Origin: Paracyclopina nana
Lineage: Eukaryota; Arthropoda; Copepoda; Cyclopoida; Cyclopettidae
Length of the DNA: 64,000 nt
Reading direction: 5' to 3'
Assembly: GCA_019096065.1 (NCBI GenBank)
Contig: JAGUCH010000003.1
Coordinates: 9,672,001-9,736,000, forward strand
Positions 13,893 through 28,800 of the stretch are shown here, piece by piece. Both the position numbers and the translations under genes were made by a program. The notes below the pieces were generated by a model. It was not told the DNA's origin, made no database searches, and saw only the letters and a list, made by a program, of their open reading frames with translations. Every line of letters starts with the position of its first letter. Position 1 is the first letter of the stretch.

Positions 13893-16800
13893 GTAAGACA
13901 CTACTACGACTACTAGCACATTGAAAAATGAACATGGCCCTTTTTTCAACTGAAACTGTATAGCATATATAACAACTGAGTAGCATGAAAATGATGCACT
14001 CGTGAACAAAACTGCACGAGAGGAAGACAAATGATCTGGAGAAAGATGTGGACCAAATACTGTGAATACTTCTACAATGTGCTTACAAATACTTCTATTC
14101 TGCATCAGCATAAAAAACAAAGCTTAGATTGCTGTAGTGTAGGATCTATTAATTTGTGCTATATGGGTGGCCTTAAAGCTTTCTTTATGTGAGCCAATGA
14201 AGCTTTTTTTGTATGGGGAGAGATCACAAGATTTTTCCCCCTCTAAAGTCAGCTTACAACCATAAAGAACTCAGTTTTAGCTTGATGCAGTAAAAGGTGT
14301 GGTTCCAAAGAATCAATACGATATTTGGTAATACTTTGTTATTGTAAGATACATTTTCTGACTTAATAGCGTATTCAAATCAAATCGCAATCTGATGAGA
14401 CTTGATTGTCTTCTTGTAATGAAATTTTCAGTTTGTCAAACTGAAATTGAACTCAACTAAGAACAGTAAAGGTACGTCAAGGTTTTCCTTGACTTTGCAG
14501 GTAAACTCCCTATTTTTACTTGTTTAGCTGATGTTTGTCTATTGCTACCAGGAGGATCTGCACCAATTAATCAACAAACAGAGGAAAAAGTCCAATTCCT
14601 ACTTCTAAGAATGGAGGCCATTCTTAGTTGTGCAATGAAGAAAAGCTTTACATTTACAACTCTCAGCTGCTGTGGTCTCCTCCCCTGAGGGGACATTTGC
14701 AAATACTTTGTTCTTTTATAACGCATTTTTGCCAGTATCATTTGTCAGTCCATATACGTTATTTCAAACGAGGAGTCATCTATTCTAGAATGTGTATTGT
14801 GCTGTATGCTACTTCAGTGATTACTTTTTACCTCATAATTAGCCTTGACCCAGCCAAAGCTACAAATCTACTAACCAATCAGGCTAACGTCAAATCATAA
14901 TTGCTAGTTGCACGAATATTAATACGATTACAAAGTGTATACAGCATAAGCCTCATCTCATTACATTGCTATGCTTCAATCTGAAAACTTTTGTGCATGA
15001 GTGGTGCAATGGTGCTCAATGCAACTTTCTGCTGTGCTTGTTAATTGCAAAATATCATGCATAAACACCACACAGTGCATTATTCCCTACTTATGCATGC
15101 ACAATGTCATTTGATTAAAGGTAAATTGGAAAATTGCCTTTCGCAATAATCATTTAAGTTTTGCTTGGACGCCATTAGACATTTTCATGATTTGCACTGA
15201 CAGCAAAATTGAAAGATACCAATGAAGGTTCATTACTTTGCGATTTGTTTTGAATACATCTGATGGTCCAAAAATGTATCTTACGACATAAACTAACATC
15301 TCGTCATAACATTGGTTTTCCTAGTCTAAATACAAACTAATTAGCTCAAGTGAGAAAAGCCTTTTTCACTTGGCAAGCAGGAAGTATACCGTATAATACC
15401 GGTATAGTATACCTTTGGTATTTTCTGCAACAATGCTGCTATTCTTCTTCGGCTGGACAGACAAATTGGATTAGCAGTGTAACTTTTGTCAGCATTTTTT
15501 GTTTCCCCCTCCTCTGATACACTCATAGATACAGAGTTGTATCCGTGCAGTAATACAACGTACGCCAATTGCTTCTTGACGCGTTCGCCTTTTTAGCTAA
15601 GCCTGCATTGCAAAATGAAGATCTATTGGGCTGAAAAACTGCCTTTCATCAACCCCAGGGAGCACTCAGAGTAATTTTCTAATTTACCACACCACATTTC
15701 GCAAGAAAAAGCTAAATTGGCCTACAGAAAATAATTATTGGCTTTTTCCCCTGCTTCACTCTGATTTCCTTTTTTTGTGCTTGGTTGATTTCTGCAGCCA
15801 GCAAACATATTGCAGTAGAAAATGGCAGCCCTTCTTTGCTGCTTATGTAATAATAAATGGAAGTATGTAAGAGAAAGCTGCTAGTTATGGCTCGCGTAAA
15901 ATAAATACAAGAAAATGTGACATGAATGGGCCAAGTACCATACAATTTGCTTTAATTGCCCCCTTGTTCTTCAGCTGTTTTAAATTAGGCCACAGTGTTT
16001 CAACTGGCCCTTTAATTGATTTTTTGGCACAATTGCAAATTACTTTCTTTTCATTTATGCAGCCACAAAGAGAACATGACACACATTTGTGGTCAGAGAT
16101 GATGGATGAGTTAGTAAGGTGGGCCAGTGTGCATTACTCTTGATTAAGGGGGGGAAATTATGAGCACCCTGTGTTCAGTGTGCTGTGTTGCCCTTTTGGC
16201 CTCCTAGCAAAGCCATTGACTTTTTCACCACCACCATCTAACCCTCAAGGGTTTGGTAGTAATTGGCAAGACTCCAGAGACCTTGTTTTCTGGCTGGACT
16301 TACTTAGGTCAGTGGTCTGGCTTGTACCTTCCAAATGCCATTTCCCCCCATAATAAATATCAAATGTTCATCGACTAGAAACCTATTGAAGAACATCTGG
16401 ATACATGCTAACATAAAACTCCTGGCATCAATTTCAGTCTTGAAGACTGCAAGCAAATAGCTAATCGTGTCCCATTTAATTTGAATACATTTGATAAGCT
16501 CTGTTAGCCTTAATTAATGTGAAGGCTGATTTTAATTTCTAACCAAAATAGGCAGACATTGCTGAAACTTTGACCTTTTTATGTTCAGTTTTCCAGACTG
16601 AAAATAGGGAGAAAGAAATGACATTACATAGTCATTTGATTTGGATACATTGCGATGCCATGAAATTGTATCTTACGACAAAAGTTACTAGCAAAAAATG
16701 CAATAATTTACAATACTATATCCCATTTTCAGGCTGACCTTGCCACTTTTTCTCTCTCTCTCCTTAGCTCTGTTTGTTCTCAAACTCTCGTTGCTGCGAT

Positions 16801-19800
16801 TAGTTTCGCTCACAGCGTTTGCGTATACATATTTGTCTTGCCCTGGGTAAACTTTTAAAAAGTTGCCCTAATATTTCACAGTTGTTAAAACTGGCTACAT
16901 ACTACCAGCTCTGAAATACAATGTAATCAAATGTGCTGTTTGGTAGTATTGTGTAGTATATCATGTAAAAGGTCGCAAAGGGATAGCCGTGAAATCCGTG
17001 AGTGCTTTCCCTCACAGTGAGAGAGATATAGGAAATGAAAGGCCATAAAAAGGCCTGGATGGATTTTGAAGGCCCCTTTCACTTTCTTCCTTTTCTGTAC
17101 AAACATATGGGAGCAGCAGTAGTACTTTGCCATGTTATTCGATTAGCCAAAAAAAAGGCTGGCTAGCTTTTCTGCTTTGAAGGATGTTGCTCATTCGCAT
17201 TCTGTGGCCCCTTGAAGCTGCTTTCTTTGCATAAAATCCGAATTCTGCACATTGCTTTTTCAAAGAGAGCCTCTTGCGTGGAGGCAAAACGTTTCCATAG
17301 TCTGACCCCCAAAAAATTAAACTGCATTGAATATTAAGCTTTACCCTTAAAATTAGAAAGCTCACGGCCTCTGTAAGGAAGGCTTTCAGTCTTGATTAAA
17401 TAAAATAGGACAAACTGGATTTTATTGAATTTTTGAGGTTTTTTTTGCATAAGACTCTAGCATTCAGTTTGAGAGAGCAAAATGCTGTGTTATCAGATCA
17501 GTGCAGAGTCTCCACTGTCACGCCTCTTTTCTGTTTTGGGGTCAATTGCCCTTTGTTTAAAGTCACAAAAGCCAAAAAAAGAGGGGGGACTTGTAGGATG
17601 GATAATTTGCATTGGAAAAACAGTGAAAATAGATTTATATCCTCAAAGCAACCATCAGCCTGCAACCGTTATCAAATGCTCCAAAAATATCCACATCAAC
17701 TTAAATTGGATGCAATTTGCAGCCATACTTGTTGTAGCTGGGAAATTCCAATAATGCTCCAACAATGTTAAGACCTAGACATGCTGGAGCCAAAATCAGC
17801 TGTTGAAAAGCATGCTTTGCCTCCAATACATTTTTCCTCATTTTTTAGCTTACATTCAGAGTGACATTTTCTGTATAACTTTTGCCATCAAAGCACAATT
17901 GAAAGGTGGGTAACTTTCCGCGAAAGCACTCATGCAATTTTGACTAGATTTCAGCAACAGCTTTTTTTGAGGCTTGTGTGTGATATGTCTCTCTTTTTTG
18001 AGAGGTGCTCTGAGATGCACTTTTTGATCCTGCAAGGCCTTCTTCGACTTTCACATTGCTTTCCAAAGCTCAAATATATACATTTTCCTGGGAGACGACG
18101 ACTTTTTGTGCATCAGTTTGGCCTCTGGTAGTGTAATGTGCAATGATTAGGCCGTTCTCATAGTGCATTTATTTCCAAGATTTTTTTTTTCTACCAAGTC
18201 ACACTTCAGCTTGATTCATCTATGATAAAACGAATGATGATGCATTTTCGTCGAGAACTGTAGCAGTGGCAATTTTGCCTGATAGGCACATATTTACTTG
18301 AGAAATCATTTTGGAAGTGCACCAAAAATCCCTTTTCCATCTAGGCTTCCATAAATCTTTTTATGGAAGGTTTTGGCACCATCTCTGAGCTACGTTAGAA
18401 TGCTAGTTGCCTTTGTTTCGCGCAAAGCTGCATGGAATTTCACAGAAGCCAGCAATGTGAAAACAGTTCATCTACCAAATATAACGCTTCATAAAATTCC
18501 CATTGTAAATTCGTACTTAGATTATTTTATAAATATTCTTTTGCTGTTGACGATATTTCGATGTATTCAAAACAAACGACAAGCTAATGAGACTTGATTG
18601 TTCTCTCTCAATTTTGATTTCAGTTTCCAAAACTGAAATTGACAACAAGAGTAATTCATTGACTTACGTCAAGATTTGTTTTTCATAGATGACCACAGCT
18701 TTAAGAAGGCAGCTAAGGGAACCTGCTATGCATAAGTAGATTTTTTTAGCATAATGTACTGTATAGCACATTTCCTATGTGATTGTGCATTCTCAATGAC
18801 AGTGGCCACATAAGCAAACAAGAGGGTAAAACCAATAATATACCAGCTTGGGTATAAGGAAGCTTTATCCTTGATGACTGACTCGATAAGTGTTGACACA
18901 GCTGATACAGCACCAAGGATGGACCTTCACTGCAAAACGGACCATACATACAATCTATTGAAATAAACTCCATGATAGTAGATGAGGAAATCTACTGAGA
19001 ACCTTAGAGGGGGGATTTTTCTCCACCAGTATTCATAAGAGTGTAAACAATGCTTGTGCCTGATCCGATCCATCATCCTCTAGACGTTTTTGGCCCTATG
19101 GCCATTCTACTTTGTGTATTAGGGTGCTTGAAAAGCAAGTAAGATAGATCTCTGTAATCATTGTGATTTTGCAAAGCTCTCAAACTGATGATATGACTAT
19201 CAAACCAAGGAAGTTCATTTCACTGTTTGGAAAAAATAATTATTTTCATGGAGGAACATGACTTACTGGGGCTTTTGACCTGGATTTACCACAGTGCCTG
19301 GAATGCCAAAAATATGAATAAATTCTTCAAGGGCTGGCAGCAAGGGGGGGAGCCAAAGGAAGAAAAGAGGCAAATCCAGCATATGACTCCAAAGCACTAA
19401 ATATTGATGACATCAAAAAAGATGGGGGGGAAAGTCAACCTTCATTTTAGCCTGCTTTCTTTCTTGAGATGGAAGAAGAAGAGAGTGAGAATGCAACCAA
19501 TTTATAATTTAAAAGCATTTTTCAGCCCTGCCCAAAATTCCTTACTTCAGAAGCCCAACCAGACAAACTGAAAAATAGTACCGAATTAGTACTTATCTAA
19601 TACAGGTATTTATTCCGTTGATTAAGGCATTTCTACCGAGAAAAGTGTAACGCTTTGAGTAAACATATGATTTGCAAAATACTTATTTTTTAAAATAAAT
19701 GCAATCATTTTAAAATCATAAAAAATGCAAAGCCCACATCCCAGTGATGCCATAAGAATGATTAAATTTTTCATTTATTGTGAACTTAAAAAGTTATTTC

Positions 19801-22800
19801 AATTTGAAATTTCATGTTTTGACTTTTTGATAGTATTAATTTCCTAGAAATGCCATTTTGATAGGATTAAGAACCCCTTTTTTTGTCTGTTTTTGTTGTA
19901 TGTATTATTTTGGTATTAAATGTAATAAATACTTTGTTATTATAAATGCAGAGTGAGCAAATAGAGTTCGATTGCTGTAATTGTTCAAATACAACTGTTA
20001 TTATTTGATCTGTCATTTATTACTTTCTTATAGATATTTGTTAATCAATCAAATACTTATATTAATAAATACAATTAGAACATATATAATATGATGGTGA
20101 GTGCCATGTTTGATGAAAAGTACAATCTAAATTTTATTTATTTAATATACACTTTGTTTTATCAGTTAAATACTTTAATGTTTTTATTCGTATTGTGTTG
20201 ATATATATGTATATATTTCCAAGAAATGTCATTTTGAGCTTATTTAATTTACATTATATTACTGAATAAGCACACGGTAAGGAAAATACAGCATGCGGCT
20301 CTGAAACTGCACACAGCGGGCTGCTCTGAAGTAGTAAATAAACCGGACGAATTGGCTGTAGCATGGTTGCATTTTCGGCACTTCACCCTGTATACTAATT
20401 AAGTCATTTACTAAAGCACAAACTTAGGAACTTTTCATGCCTTAGATTTGAGGGCTCAATTCTCTACTTAAGAGAACTGTATCCATTCATCAGACTAGAT
20501 GATTGGTAATCATATATAGTTATGTGAATTATAAGCACTTAAGCCAATATCTTCTTTCCTAACAAATACATTTGATTTTTTATGAAGTTTTACTTATTTT
20601 ATGAGAAATAAGAATGAATATCATTATGAATAGCATATTTAGGTATTTACAGCTAAAAGCTATAAATACTTTTTTTCAAAATCTGTAACAAAATAAAAGT
20701 TATTTACAAGAGAATTTTCACAAAGTAATGATATGTAAGCAGCGCCATCTCTGAATAATTTACTAAATTTAATTTAAGAAAACAGATATTATACTGATTT
20801 ACAACTGACCAATTAAATCAGGCTGGTACTGATTAAAGACTGACTAAGTATGAGCTTCACTATTTCGGATGGAACAGCATTAGTAGAGACTGTGGAAATA
20901 GCATTAGTACAAAAAAAGTACTGACTTTTATTCTTTGCTGTTTTCGAAGCCACTCAGAAAGAGTGCACAGTCAGGTATGGCAATAGTAGTAAAATAGCAT
21001 GCCCACTTTGTAAGCTGCACTATTTCGGATGGAACAGCATTAGTAGAGACTGTGGAAATAGCATTAGTACAAAAAAAGTACTGACTTTTATTCTTTGCTG
21101 TTTTCGAAGCCACTCAGAAAGAGTGCACAGTCAGGTATGGCAATAGTAGTAAAATAGCATGCCCACTTTGTAAGCTGCACTATTTCGGATGGAACAGCAT
21201 TAGTAGAGAATGTGGAAATGGCATTAGTACAAAAAAAGTACTGACTTTTATTCTTTGCTGTTTTCGAAGCCACTCAGAAAGAGTGCACAGTCAGGTATGG
21301 CAATAGTAGTAAAATAGCATGCCCACTTTGTAAGCTGCACTATTTCGGATGGAACAGCATTAGTAGAGAATGTGGAAATGGCATTAGTATGAAAAAAGTA
21401 CTGACTTTTATTCTTTGCTGTTTTCGAAGCCACTCAGAAAGAGTGCACAGTCAGGTATGGCAATAGTAGTAAAATAGCATGCCCACTTTGTAAGCTGCAC
21501 TATTTCGGATGGAACAGCATTAGTAGAGAATGTGGAAATGGCATTAGTATGAAAAAAGTACTGACTTTTATTCTTTGCTGTTTTCGAAGCCACTCAGAAA
21601 GAGTGCACAGTCAGGTATGGCAATACTAGCAAAATAGCATGCCCACTTTGTGAGCTGCACTATTTCGGATGGAACAGCATTAGTAGAGACTGTGGAAATG
21701 GCATTGGAATGCATTTAAACGGGAAAAAGTATACATTTTTATAAATAGTCTTTAAATAAAAGTTCAGAGAGAATAACCAATAATAAATATGATGACTGCT
21801 GACTTCACACTTTGAGATTATTTATTTGAATATTTTTATGAATACTGATTTAAAACTTCTTATTTTATTTTACATAATACAAATAAAATATAGATCATTT
21901 TTGAATTAATTAAAAAAAAAGATATAATACTTATTGAAAAATGTGAAAAATATTGATATAGTACTACTTTCATTTATGGAAATTTTTATTACAAATATAT
22001 AATTATATACCAATTTAAATAAATCAGTATTGATAATATATTTAATGTAAGGAATACTAATTAAATACTAAATAAATACTAATTTTAAAAATAATTATTT
22101 TAATAAAATAATTATGCTTGTCATCTTTATTTTCACTATGTCATCATTAAGGATAATAATTAAGCGTATATTCATTGAAAAATTTAATGTAAGACTATAG
22201 GTCCAAATTGCAAAAAACGGGATATTTAAAAAAATCATATCTCCAATAGTACAAACATTACAAAATTTTTAAAATGCTATTCTTCATACATTAGCTATAA
22301 AGAATATGATTTCATTATTATTTTGTTAAAATTCGTAAATAAATATTACATATCGATAAAATACAGATTAAAACCTGCTAGTTTGTCTGGTTGGGAGTTT
22401 GCTGGGAGCAACTTTGGCAATCTCAAGGGCCAGATGATCCACCCTCAAATTAAGCCTCAACTACCTTTTTTGCACACACATACAAAAAGTAAATAATGCT
22501 AGGCATGAAATTGGATCAGAAGAAAAATTGCCATGCTTACTCTGAGAAAAAGAGAGTCATACTGCTTGGTCCCTTGGGCAAAAAAGAGGGAAACTGTTTG
22601 CTGGTATATATAGGGTATACCAGTGCTTCTATGAAGATGCGACAAAAAGTGATAACCTTGTTGTGTGATTTATAGCAGAAGATGAATTTGTGGAGAAGCT
22701 CCTCCACTTCTTCCATGCATTAGAGATACCAAAGCCAAGATGGAAGACTCTTCTTCCATTCTTGGTGCTTAAGAAAACAAGACAGCTGAAGAAGCAGGAA

Positions 22801-25800
22801 GAAAGCCCCCCAAAAATTGCATCCTGATGCTGCGGTTGTACTTCAACCAGGAGCTGTTCCACCTTGAAAACTCCTACTGACCAAAATTAATGCACTTTTC
22901 GCAGTGGCTAGACATGCAACAGATAACCTGTTCAACCTTGAAAGGCTCGGAAGATTCAGAGAGAACATTTGTTTAAACGAGCTGAAAAAGGACTTTATCT
23001 TCATGACCCGTTCATCTAAGCTTAAGCATTTCAATTTTTGAGGCTTATGTATTAAGATAAGTTTTGTAATATATATTTATCACTCAAGTTGTTAGAGTTT
23101 GAATTTTTTATAGAATACATGAGCATAGTATCTTCCAACTGCCATATGGTGAGGTTATCAATACCCAGACCAGCTCCTTTTATACTCCTTCTGTTGACCT
23201 TCAATTTCATGCAGTGCATGAATTATGCAAATCACTGAGCATGTCACAGAGTGACTGAGACCTGAACTCTTTTCAAGTATGCAGAGGAAATTGATCAGAC
23301 TGAAAAAATACAAGTTTTGCTCATCACTTCCATGTAGTGGCTTTCCATTGCTGAAAATCCTGTTTGCTGCAGTACATATGGGACAATGCTACATAATGAC
23401 AATGCAAGTGAAAATGACACTTCCACAGACAGCTGGTGGCTAAAAAAATGATGACTGGGAGTGATTTACGATGACATCACCACCACAGAAGCTAGCAGCA
23501 GTGCTATACAAGGTGCTTTTGATGCTGCTAAAAATCTGGAAATGAATGGTCTCTGACAGGGGAGGCAAAATCATCCATGATTCATGAACTTCCACTTAAG
23601 TTGCCATACACTATATAACAGACTGATGACTTTTCAGCTCTGAAAGCTACCAGAGTAACTTTTCCAGCCAATGACCCTTGGCAAATAGGCTCACTTTTTT
23701 GTTCTTCCTCTTTGCAAGAAACTTTCATCTATACAGACATATGATGGATACCTTGCTACTACTGCATTGGTGAATTTCCTAAGGAAGTTATCAATACTTT
23801 GCAATTTTGGCCTTTTGTAAGCTCAGGAAGGATACAGAAAAGATACATTGAGCTTACATTTGCAATTTCAGTTCTGAGCACTGAAAACAAAATGGCACTT
23901 GCTCATTTATTTATTCCTTCATTTGAATTCATACTTGGGCCAAAAAAAATTTAACTGAAACATACTACAGTAATTTTTTTCTTTATTCTACCATATCTGA
24001 TTGATTGGAAAAGTCCCATTTTCCCCCAAAACCTGCAAATGAGATATGTCAGGCCCTTTTCCATTGGGGCTTTAAGTAATCTTTTGGCTAGCCCTCTTTC
24101 CAGTTTCAATGTGGGAAAAGTAGTTGGAAGTGTTTTTTGGGAGGGGCTCGAATACAGCATAAAATTATGGGAGAGCTTGATCGGCCTCCCATCTCCGGAT
24201 TTGATTACTTGAGGCCTGGCAAACTCATTACCAATTCTCAGCTCCAAAATAAATGGAGGAAAAATTGAAGAAAGAGAGGAAAATAGCCTTGGAACATTTA
24301 TTTTTGCTCCAGAAGATTAAGGCCATGGAAATGCAGTGGAAAAAGGGCTTCAAAAACTTTTTTTCAATTTGGCCTCTATACATGCTTGCGCGCTCGTCTT
24401 CAAAGGCAAAAAAGGCAAATAGTACTTCCTTGTCAATATAAAAACCCTAAGGGACATTTTTTCACGTTGACCATAAGACAGGAGAGCTGTCAGTCATTTC
24501 TACCATGGAAAGTGGCTTTCATCTATGCTAGAGCTCTTGAGAATGTATTCTTTGCCTAAAGTGTTTACCCAACTCCGTAAAACCTTACAATTTGAATGCT
24601 TGCATTTCAAATGTATTTCCCACATTTTAAATGTACTCCTTACAGTTAGTATGTATCCGTCTCACTTCTCATTTTGAATGTATTCCTTACATTTTTATTT
24701 GCATTCCTTGAATTATGAATGCACGTATTTCAAGGTATTTTGAATGTATTCCTTACATTTTCATTGTATTCCTGAAATATAATGTGTATTTTGCACATTT
24801 GCCACTGTCAAATTTCGCCCATTTTTCTGGGCAGTACTGTGGCCCAATAACCAATAGGCCTTTTTTCCCTGGTGAGCTGGGCCTGCTGACAGCCAGAATA
24901 TTGTCCAGCCCTGTCAGCATTTCTTCTATGGAAGCACGCAAAGCTGAGATCTTTTCAGATCTGTGTGACATGATACTGGCACGAAATGGCCATTTCGAAA
25001 CAATATTTGCCCTTATACAGCAGCAGCCGACGAATTATATGGCCTTGCTTTGAAGTTGACAAACCTTTGAAAAGTATCAGCTAAGCGGCTTAATTGTGCC
25101 CATTTAGCCAATTATGGCTACTCTCTCGTGTGCCCCCTTTTGAAATGCTATGAATTCATGATGAATGGAAAGCGATTCGGCCATTACTTCTGGAATCTGC
25201 TTTCTAAAATGCCAGTAGATTTTGAGCATTTTCCAGTCAATTTGCATGCGTATGTCAAAGCAAGTTTCTGCTCCTTGTCAGCTTGTGTCAGCACCTGAGC
25301 AGCAAAAAACAAGCCAGCTCGAATTACTATCTAAATAATAATAAAAAAAAGATGAGCAGTCGCTTTCGAATGTCCCAAGGGAGCAGTGCTTTCTAAATTC
25401 TTTTATCAAGGTATGCGCACACTCTTCCAATGTCTTTGTCCAGCTGTCAGTGTAATTTCTATGATGGAGTTGGAATGTGGATGATGTCATATTTTCAAGC
25501 AGCAGCCACGCGGGTCATAAAATTGGGGTTAGAATTTAGAAAGCCGACTTCGGTGGACGTCGACCCTCCTTAGGGACCGTTGAGAGCTTTGAAACAAAAC
25601 TTTTACCCGGTGCACTGAGCGAAATCTGACTTAAAACATTCAATTACCATCAGTATGTAATTGCTCTTCAATAGTTGTAATTAAATACATTTTTTTGAAG
25701 CAACAACATATTCAAATCGAATAAAAAAGCAACGAGACTCGATAATCAAGTTTCAATTTGGCTGTCAGTTTGGAGGACTGAAAGTAAAAAGCAAAGTGGA

Positions 25801-28800
25801 ATATTTGCTTACATCAAGATTTGTGCTAGCCTTGCTGCAATAGCTTTTTCACTAATTGCCTCCTCCTGGATGGTTTTGCTGCACGCTTCAGACAAAATGG
25901 TGACTACTTCAAGTCCAAGAGGGCCACTTTCATAAGCTCTATAGTACATTATGGTGCTTTTGCCTCGACTCGTAACTATTAGCAGTTATGACTTTTCTCC
26001 CATTGCATTGGAGAAAAGCTGCTTGAAAAATTATGAGGGAGCAGGAACAATCATCTTTCATTTTTAAATGCACTGGCTTCACACGACAGCCAACTTTCTT
26101 CTCGATCAAATACTGGATATTTTTCACCCTTGCCTACATTTAAATACCAGTTTGATGTGATGTATGCCATAGTTTGGCTTTCTAATGACAAAAATACAAT
26201 TTTTTGGCTTGACGACATTTTAAAATCTAATGCATAAGCAATGAGATTCGATGAGCAAGTTTCAATTTTGCATTCAGTTCACAAAACTGAAAATAAAAAG
26301 CAAAGTGTGATATTTGCTTACACCAAGATTTGTGCATTCCTAATACAACAGTTACCCCAAGGTGGGCTCTCAAATATTAAGCCAGCTCTGAATAATGTCA
26401 AACTTTGCAAACTTATATGATAACCTAGATGATAATTTGGTATCACACCACTAAGCAAAAGAGGTGGAGGAGAACTTCAAAACTTTAATAATCCTGGCTT
26501 AATCTAAAATGAGGCTGAGGCATTATCCTGATGACATGGAGCCAATTTTTTTTGTTTTTTTTCCATGGCTGAAACAGTACTAGGCTTATTTCCTTCTGCT
26601 CCAGGGAAAAAAAGAGGGAAGAAAAAACTTTTGCCATTAAAGGAAAAAACTGGCCCTTTGACCAAAGTATCCCAGACACACACACACACACATCTATGCA
26701 CACTGGGCGAAACGTGACCTGGGATTCTTATTCTGCAATAGCATGCAATTGCAAATTGATGATATTCCTCTGTGGATTTGGAATCATTTTTGTTTCATGA
26801 TTGGAAAGCTCCTCTTCTTTTTTGAAAAACAGGAAAGCCTTTATTAACATCAAAATGCCATCAGCCAAGTTTTCACATGATGCTGAAGGCTTATAGGCAA
26901 GACGAAGGTGTCATTCAGCCTAAAATGCCTGTCGATTTGTACCATATGGCACTTTTTTATCACAACATTGCTAAAAGGGAATTTTTCCCCCACAACAGGT
27001 CTTTTACACTGCAAAGCTGGCTGTCATCTCACCCTTTCAGTTTAATGACATCAAAGGCATATCATTATGCTTGCGTGCAAAGAGCCTAATTATCACTCTT
27101 TACCAGCAACAGCTGCAGCATGATTATGCTGAAAACTACAGACTTTAATTCAGGTCAATTTCTGCTTTTATTCCTCTGCTGGGTGAAATGGGAATCTCAA
27201 TTTGGCAATCTATCAAAGAAAAAGCACACACAAGTTTGTGCAGAAGAGCAACGCTTACCATTGCCAAGAAGACAATTGTCTTCTCTTGGAAAATGGTGCT
27301 AGATCACAGATTGAATCTAGCCTGCCATTCTTTACCCAGCAAAAAAGATTTAAGTACATTGCCTTGCTTCAAGGGATTTCAATGTTGTTTTAACAATGAA
27401 GGCAACATTTTTATTGTAAGATACATTTTAAATGTAAGCTTTTACTTATTCACTAATGAGTCATGATTGCTTAGTTAAATATTTTCAGTTCCTGAATAGA
27501 TAGAAACTGCAAAATGCAATGTCAAGATTTTCCATCATGAAAAGCAAAAATGTACTAGCATACATAGAGTCTGCCTTGATGTTGTAAGATACATTTTATG
27601 GGGTAACGACTTGTTCAACCCAAATTACCTAGTAGTGAGACTCGATTGTAACCATCTCATTTGGCACTCAGTTCTCAAAGCTGAAATCAAATTGGAGAGC
27701 TACACATTTGCATACGTCAAGATTTTTCCCTGCATAATAGGTGTCCCTCGTAAAAAACAGACACTGAGGAGAAATAAAGTGAGATTAATGCAGCAAATGC
27801 TGCAAAAAGCTGCAGAAGAATATAAAAAAGTGCGGCGGCTGTACTATAGCCACCTTGAAAATTTACTAACTTACAAACTTAACACAATTTGATGCTTAAT
27901 CGAAAATTCACACCTTAGCGTGAGTTTGTCAATTATAATTTAGTATTACACAAACTCTGGATAATCAATAAAATGCAAACTTGATCCAACTTGACAGCTC
28001 ACACCTTTGTCACAAATGGGGCAGATAAAATTCTCAATTTGACAGCTGATGTATTTTTTTGTGACTTCTTAAAGGTTCATTGAAAAGGTCCTTCAAAGTA
28101 ATCTATGGCAATTTTTGATATGAAAGCATTGAAAAATAATAATTCGTAATAACAGCATTTTAATGAAACTTCATTAGCCTATTCAACGATCAGATTGGCT
28201 TTCATTTTTGGCTATATTTGGATGATACTTTAATTAGTATTTTTTTTGTTAACTAATAAGCTGGTATGCCATGCCCAAAACTTCTTAAGAAAATAAGCAG
28301 CAGCACATCAACTTTCCTTAAAGACATTTTTTCTATACCTTAATCTGTTATTTTTACATGAACAATACATAAGTGCAATAATTAAAACCAGAAAATACAA
28401 ATTTTCCAATTCTGCCGTTTTTATCATCTCAGTTTGATAAGAAACTATTTTTGAAACCCATTGACATGAGTGAATTCACACTTAGGGGTCAACTGATGTC
28501 AAGTTTGCATTCTATCAATTGATTGACACCACCAAACTGAGTTTGTACTTTATTAATTTTAAAATACAAACTTTCACAAAGGTTTGAATTCGCACCTCAG
28601 GGCCACTTGGGGTCAAGTTTGTATATTTGTAGATTTTCAAGGTAGGTAGATTAGCGCCACCCAAAAAAGTGACCTTAGGTCTCGTCTCATCTTCTTCTCT
28701 TTCGGCTTGCTAAAAAAGAAATAAAATAGGGCTGAGAAAAAAGGGGGGAACGCTTATTTTCATGCTCGACAAAATCATGTCATTGCTGCCGTGGAAAACA

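Noticed and set aside
13611-14120. 169-codon minus-strand frame over exon 1
   Set aside because: It is the antisense shadow of the signal-peptide exon and continues into the intron without any coding feature.
20928-21593. Four repeated 61-residue minus-strand frames
   Set aside because: They are the same frame seen once per 160-bp minisatellite unit, overlapping between units and out of frame with each other. Not genes.
20854-21705. CRISPR-like regular spacing
   Set aside because: The whole 160-bp unit is repeated with no unique spacers, and the window is eukaryotic.
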